From DATADD01 sp046262355 (lineage in GTDB: Bacteria > Actinomycetota > CADDZG01 > WHSQ01): a DNA stretch of 64,000 bases. Of the stretch, positions 61,425 through 64,000 are shown piece by piece (position 1 is the first letter of the stretch; each line of letters starts with the position of its first letter). A program made the translations under genes and the position numbers. The notes beneath the pieces are model-generated. The model had not been told where the DNA came from. It did no database searches and worked only from the letters and a program-made list of their open reading frames with translations. The stretch is taken from the NCBI GenBank assembly GCA_046262355.1, contig JBHEMX010000025.1, positions 1 through 64,000 of the forward strand. Reading direction: 5' to 3'.

Positions 61425-61973
61425 ATGAGAAGTGTGTCCAGAAGCCTGTGTGTCTTCTGTGACAAGCCCGCCTCCGAATCCATTTGCGGCGACTGCCAAT
61501 CATACGAGGACGTTACTCGCCAGTGGTGCGACGTTTGCTCGCGGGAGGAATGGTTTGATCGCGAGGACGCGCAATTTGAGTACCAACTCCAGTGCCTAGG
61601 GTGTCTCCGTCGCGATACCGCCTGTGACGAATGTGGACGAGCCGCTCAAGCTGGATTGCGCATCTGTTTCGGGTGCTCCCACGGGTGTAGCGACTGTGGA
61701 GAGAGTTACCCCGAATGGAGGAGCCGCGATCTATGCACCGCCTGCCTGGAAAGACGAGAGGCGGAAAGGTCTCGTTGTTCCAACTGCGGCTCGCTTGAGG
61801 TTCGAGCAGTTGGGCTGTGCAAGCGGTGCTACGACTATCGCCGCCGAACAGGCCGGAGCCGCCCACCCAAACTGATGCAGAGAGAGGGCGATCTAAACAG
61901 GCGAACCCTCGATCGAGGGATTGCCCGACGCGATAGACCCTCCGTTGACTGGACGCCCACCATAAGGAACTAG
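61425..61973 (+). CDS. Cysteine-rich multi-zinc-ribbon protein, unknown function
   Basis: 182 residues from ATG 61425 (TACGCT lies 9 nt upstream). About ten Cys-x2-Cys or Cys-x-Cys pairs are arranged as four or five consecutive zinc ribbons: CVFCDK...CGDC, CDVCSR...CLGC, CDECGR...CFGC, CSDCGES...CTAC and CSNCGS...CKRC. The last, with GLCKRCYDYRRRTGRSRPPK, is like short zinc fingers found in phage and plasmid proteins. A basic tail follows. Nucleic-acid binding is likely. No enzymatic motif. First gene of the integrated element. Confidence 0.7.
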   Translation: MRSVSRSLCVFCDKPASESICGDCQSYEDVTRQWCDVCSREEWFDREDAQFEYQLQCLGCLRRDTACDECGRAAQAGLRICFGCSHGCSDCGESYPEWRSRDLCTACLERREAERSRCSNCGSLEVRAVGLCKRCYDYRRRTGRSRPPKLMQREGDLNRRTLDRGIARRDRPSVDWTPTIRN

Positions 61974-61993
61974 GACTAGCTCAGACTAGCTCT
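61974..61993. repeat. 10-bp direct repeat near the Xre gene
   Basis: GACTAGCTCA and GACTAGCTCT lie head to tail, one helical turn apart, upstream of the terminator and the repressor gene. This is a candidate operator. Confidence 0.35.
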
Positions 61994-62018
61994 CGTTCTA
62001 GGAGAGAAGACCAACCGC

Positions 62019-62049
62019 ACCCGTCCTTCTTGCAGGGGCGGGTTTTTTT
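62019..62049 (+). terminator. Rho-independent terminator
   Basis: ACCCGTCC pairs with GGGCGGGT (one G-T pair), 9-nt loop, followed by a run of seven T. The clearest intrinsic terminator in the window, closing the zinc-ribbon transcript. Confidence 0.85.
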
Positions 62050-62077
62050 ATGCCCACTCGGGCAGAGGAGGTAGCGG

Positions 62078-62287
62078 ATGACCCTAACCACAACCACGTC
62101 TCGTCTCAGGACGTGGCGCGAAGACAGGGGCTGGACCTTGGATGAGGTCGCAGGACTCAGCGGTCTCAGTCCCAGTGGCTGGTCCCGACTCGAACGAGGC
62201 GAGCGTGGCACCTCCCCCGCAATGAAAGTGCTTATCGCACGACGCCTTGGCGCGCGCGTGGATGAGCTCTTCGAGGTGGATGGCTAA
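62078..62287 (+). CDS. Xre-family helix-turn-helix regulator
   Basis: 69 residues, a single HTH_3 domain: RLRTWREDRGWTLDEVAGLS, then GLSPSGWSRLERGERGTSPA and KVLIARRLGARVDELFEV. This is the cro/CI-like core with nothing else, as in small element repressors or activators. ATG 62078 follows AGAGGAGGTAG, a good RBS. It overlaps the following excisionase-like gene by 8 bp. It probably controls element maintenance or excision. Confidence 0.88.
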   Translation: MTLTTTTSRLRTWREDRGWTLDEVAGLSGLSPSGWSRLERGERGTSPAMKVLIARRLGARVDELFEVDG

Positions 62288-62549
62288 GAGCCGCCTGCTT
62301 GATGTATCGGGAGCCAGCGACTACTCGGGGCTCCCGCAAAGGTTTCTGCGGCGATTGATCTTCGAGCGTCGCATCGCGTTCATCAAGCTAGGCGCGCGCG
62401 TTTTCATCGAGCGCGACGTTCTCGACACCTTGATCGACACCGCTCGCGTCGATCCTGTCCCGCCCTGGGAATCCCCACTAAAGACGAAACGCCCGGCTGG
62501 CACCAGGCGCTCGCACGAAAGGACCGCAACCAATGTCCCTAAGCCATAA
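62280..62549 (+). CDS. Excisionase-like small HTH protein
   Basis: 89 residues from ATG 62280, which overlaps the end of the Xre gene. The core ASDYSGLPQRFLRRLIFERR IAFIKLGARVFIERDVLDTL is the winged helix of excisionase/MerR-type (HTH_17) proteins: 'a..lgvs...l..li..g.l...k.G...ri...dl...l'. The C-terminus is basic and Pro/Thr-rich. Expected role: directing the integrase to excision, or a regulator. No integrase is visible nearby. Confidence 0.8.
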   Translation: MAKSRLLDVSGASDYSGLPQRFLRRLIFERRIAFIKLGARVFIERDVLDTLIDTARVDPVPPWESPLKTKRPAGTRRSHERTATNVPKP

Positions 62550-62591
62550 GCATACATGCCGAACCCCGGCACACCTCCAGGGGTAGGACGC

Positions 62592-63221
62592 ATGGCTAAG
62601 TTCTTCCCCGTCTCGCCGGCGATCTGGGACAAGCGCCTCATCGACCTCGGCCGTGATCGTTGCCTTCTGTACGCGTACCTCCTTTCAGCTCCACACCGGG
62701 CCTCCGAGGGCCTCTACCGACTCCCGAAAGCCTACGCCGCTGCCGATCTTGGTTTCGATCTGCGTGAGGTTAACGATGGCTTGGCGGATCTTGAGAACGC
62801 CGGGCTCATCCTCTACGACCACGGCGCTGAGGTCGTGCTTCTCCCCGACGCTCTCCGCTATCAGGCTCCTCGAGCAAAGAACCAGGTGCGAGGGGCGATC
62901 GTGAAGCTCGAGCAGGTTCCGGACACGCTATTACTCGCTGAGTTCATCAAGCGAGCACGGATCTACTGCTCTCCGGATCCCGAGAAAGACATCGAGGGCA
63001 TTCACCCTCTCGTCGCACAGTTGGAGACTCACTGGCCGCGTGAGGCATCACTTGCGGAACAGTTGACCAACACATGGCCGACTCACTCTGAAGACTCGCC
63101 CACCACTACCTTAAGGAGTAGGCAGTTAGGGGGAGGGAGTGTTGAGTCGGAGTCAGAGTCGCGCGAAGAGAAGTCGCTCTTGGTTCCGTTCAGCAGGACG
63201 AGGAATCAGTATGAGCGTTGA
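62592..63221 (+). CDS. Phage replication-type winged-helix protein, hypothetical
   Basis: 209 residues from ATG 62592 (AGGGGTAGG upstream); an in-frame ATG at 62556 would add 12 residues. The N-terminal part, FFPVSPAIWDKRLIDLGRDR, then CLLYAYLLSAPHRASEGLYR and DLREVNDGLADLENAGLILY, follows the pattern of replication-initiator or DnaD-type winged helices in phages: conditions of host chromosome type, then 'gl..l...gli.yd'. The C-terminal half is polar and ends in a Ser/Glu stretch. No loader or helicase motif. Overlaps the next gene by 11 bp. Confidence 0.55.
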   Translation: MAKFFPVSPAIWDKRLIDLGRDRCLLYAYLLSAPHRASEGLYRLPKAYAAADLGFDLREVNDGLADLENAGLILYDHGAEVVLLPDALRYQAPRAKNQVRGAIVKLEQVPDTLLLAEFIKRARIYCSPDPEKDIEGIHPLVAQLETHWPREASLAEQLTNTWPTHSEDSPTTTLRSRQLGGGSVESESESREEKSLLVPFSRTRNQYER

Positions 63222-64000
63222 AACGACGGTGCCATCAGGATCCGTTTATCGGGTTAGCATGATAAAGCCGCCTCGGAGTCGCCGGACGAAGGCGGACATG
63301 CAGAGGATCCGCCGGAAGCTGTTCCAGATCTGCGAGGCCAACCATCCGGTCACGGTCCGCCAGGCGTTCTATCAAGCGGTGAGTCTCGGGCTGGTAGCCA
63401 AGTCCGAAGCCGAGTACGACAACACTGTTGGCCGCCTTCTCAGTGAGATGCGGATGTGGTGGTTCGAGCACGTCGAGGGTCCGTCTGCCGACATGTCGGA
63501 GCTTGAAGCCCTGGCCTCCAAGAACGGCATCCCGTTCGAGTGGATCGTGGACAACACCAGATGGAAGCAACAGCCCACGACCTACCTCTCGACAGATGAG
63601 GCGATGAACGCTCTTGCGAAAAGCTTCCGGCGCGACCTGTGGGACGAGGCGAAAGCATACGTCGAGATATGGGTCGAAAAGGATGCTCTCGCGGGTGTTC
63701 TGTACCAAGTGACGGAGGAATACGACGTCCCGCTCATGCCCGCCCATGGGTACTCGAGCATCTCGTTCCTCAAGCAAGCGGCCCAGAGCATCTCACGTTA
63801 CTGGTACGACAAGCCCGCCTATATTTATCTCTTTGGTGATCGCGACCCCAGCGGGCTCGATGCTCACCGAGACATCGAGGACAAGCTGCGAATGTTTGCA
63901 CCGTCGGTTAGCTGGCACTTCCGGCGTGTCGCCGTGACGCTTAGGCAGATTGACGAGTGGAACCTCCAGACGAGGCCCACGAAGAAATCTGACCCGCGAG
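63211..64000 (+). CDS. Spo11/Topo VI-A-like Toprim protein (Mini-A type), 3' end outside the window
   Basis: At least 263 residues from ATG 63211. The N-terminal winged helix NHPVTVRQAFYQAVSLGLV resembles the R-x-x-(F/Y)-Y motif that holds the DNA-cleaving Tyr of Spo11/Topo VI-A. The Toprim part has EIWVEKDALAGVLYQVTEEY (metal Glu in V-E-K-D) and YIYLFGDRDPSGLDAHRDIE (D-x-D-P-x-G). Phage- and plasmid-borne 'Topo Mini-A' proteins without a B subunit have this layout. Assignment rests on motifs read by eye. The frame stays open to the window edge. Confidence 0.7.
   Translation, partial: MSVETTVPSGSVYRVSMIKPPRSRRTKADMQRIRRKLFQICEANHPVTVRQAFYQAVSLGLVAKSEAEYDNTVGRLLSEMRMWWFEHVEGPSADMSELEALASKNGIPFEWIVDNTRWKQQPTTYLSTDEAMNALAKSFRRDLWDEAKAYVEIWVEKDALAGVLYQVTEEYDVPLMPAHGYSSISFLKQAAQSISRYWYDKPAYIYLFGDRDPSGLDAHRDIEDKLRMFAPSVSWHFRRVAVTLRQIDEWNLQTRPTKKSDPR

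Larger units (their letters stand above)
61173..64000 (+). mobile_element. One end of an integrated phage- or ICE-like element at tRNA-Val
   Basis: After the tRNA the DNA is visibly less GC-rich and codon use changes. Genes run in one direction with overlaps: zinc-ribbon protein, Xre repressor, excisionase-like HTH, replication-type protein, Spo11-like protein. These are typical early or control genes of actinobacterial integrative elements. No integrase is seen in the visible part, and the far boundary lies outside the window. A second copy of the tRNA 3' end is not present here. Confidence 0.7.

Noticed and set aside
61190..61483. Minus-strand frames next to tRNA-Val as a possible integrase end
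   Set aside because: They lack the tyrosine-recombinase R-H-R-Y pattern and any helical C-terminal signature.

Overview
The window is high-GC DNA with frequent GTG and TTG starts, many 1-4 bp start/stop overlaps and little intergenic space. The gene order polA - rpsA - coaE - uvrB - uvrA, a DtxR-family metal regulator and a liv cassette all suggest a member of the Actinomycetota, probably a deep-branching lineage. The class cannot be fixed from this sequence. At least sixteen first-of-operon starts have a TANNNT hexamer only 6-11 nt upstream, which points to extensive leaderless transcription.

Layout. 0-7.9 kb: ileS (5' part, minus strand), a zinc-finger protein with a histone-like tail, lspA-rluD and dnaE. 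7.9-19 kb: histidine and tryptophan biosynthesis. hisD, hisA, hisI and trpE-C-B-A are intact. hisC is cut and joined to the last codons of hisH (hisB is missing), and hisF has an internal deletion plus two frameshifts. A fragment of a CocE/NonD-type hydrolase precedes hisD. 18.7-19.7 kb is a non-coding block rich in repeats. 19.7-23.8 kb: a secreted FG-GAP beta-propeller protein, two pseudogenes (an LVIVD-type surface protein and an HTH/LAGLIDADG-like protein) and tRNA-Leu(CAA). 24.4-31.1 kb: a complete branched-chain amino-acid-type ABC transporter (livK-H-M-G-F) with a translationally coupled ornithine-cyclodeaminase-family gene. 31-35.6 kb: a lipoprotein, a sarcosine-oxidase-like flavoenzyme, an orphan pyruvate dehydrogenase E1 alpha, a DUF554 protein and a family-5 uracil-DNA glycosylase.

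35.7-42 kb is an iron-homeostasis locus: a lipoprotein and an FTR1 permease, a hydantoinase-like ATPase-fold protein, a small membrane protein, ferritin, and a DtxR-family repressor facing ferritin. A palindrome lies inside the promoter of the uptake operon. 42.1-61 kb: a candidate structured small RNA, polA, a sulfatase, rpsA-coaE-HAD, uvrB, an aminotransferase, a secreted nuclease, a cation/proton antiporter, a FADH2-dependent halogenase, a DivIVA-domain protein and uvrA. Several DNA-replication and repair genes therefore sit close together.

From 61.1 kb, directly after tRNA-Val(CAC), base composition drops and the genes become phage/ICE-like: a five-zinc-ribbon protein, an Xre repressor, an excisionase-like protein, a replication-type winged-helix protein, and a truncated gene resembling the Spo11/Topo VI-A group, including a Toprim E...DxDPxG signature. 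This is one end of an element apparently integrated at the tRNA. The Spo11-like gene is the most interesting find. The clustered breaks in his and surface-protein genes are the second.
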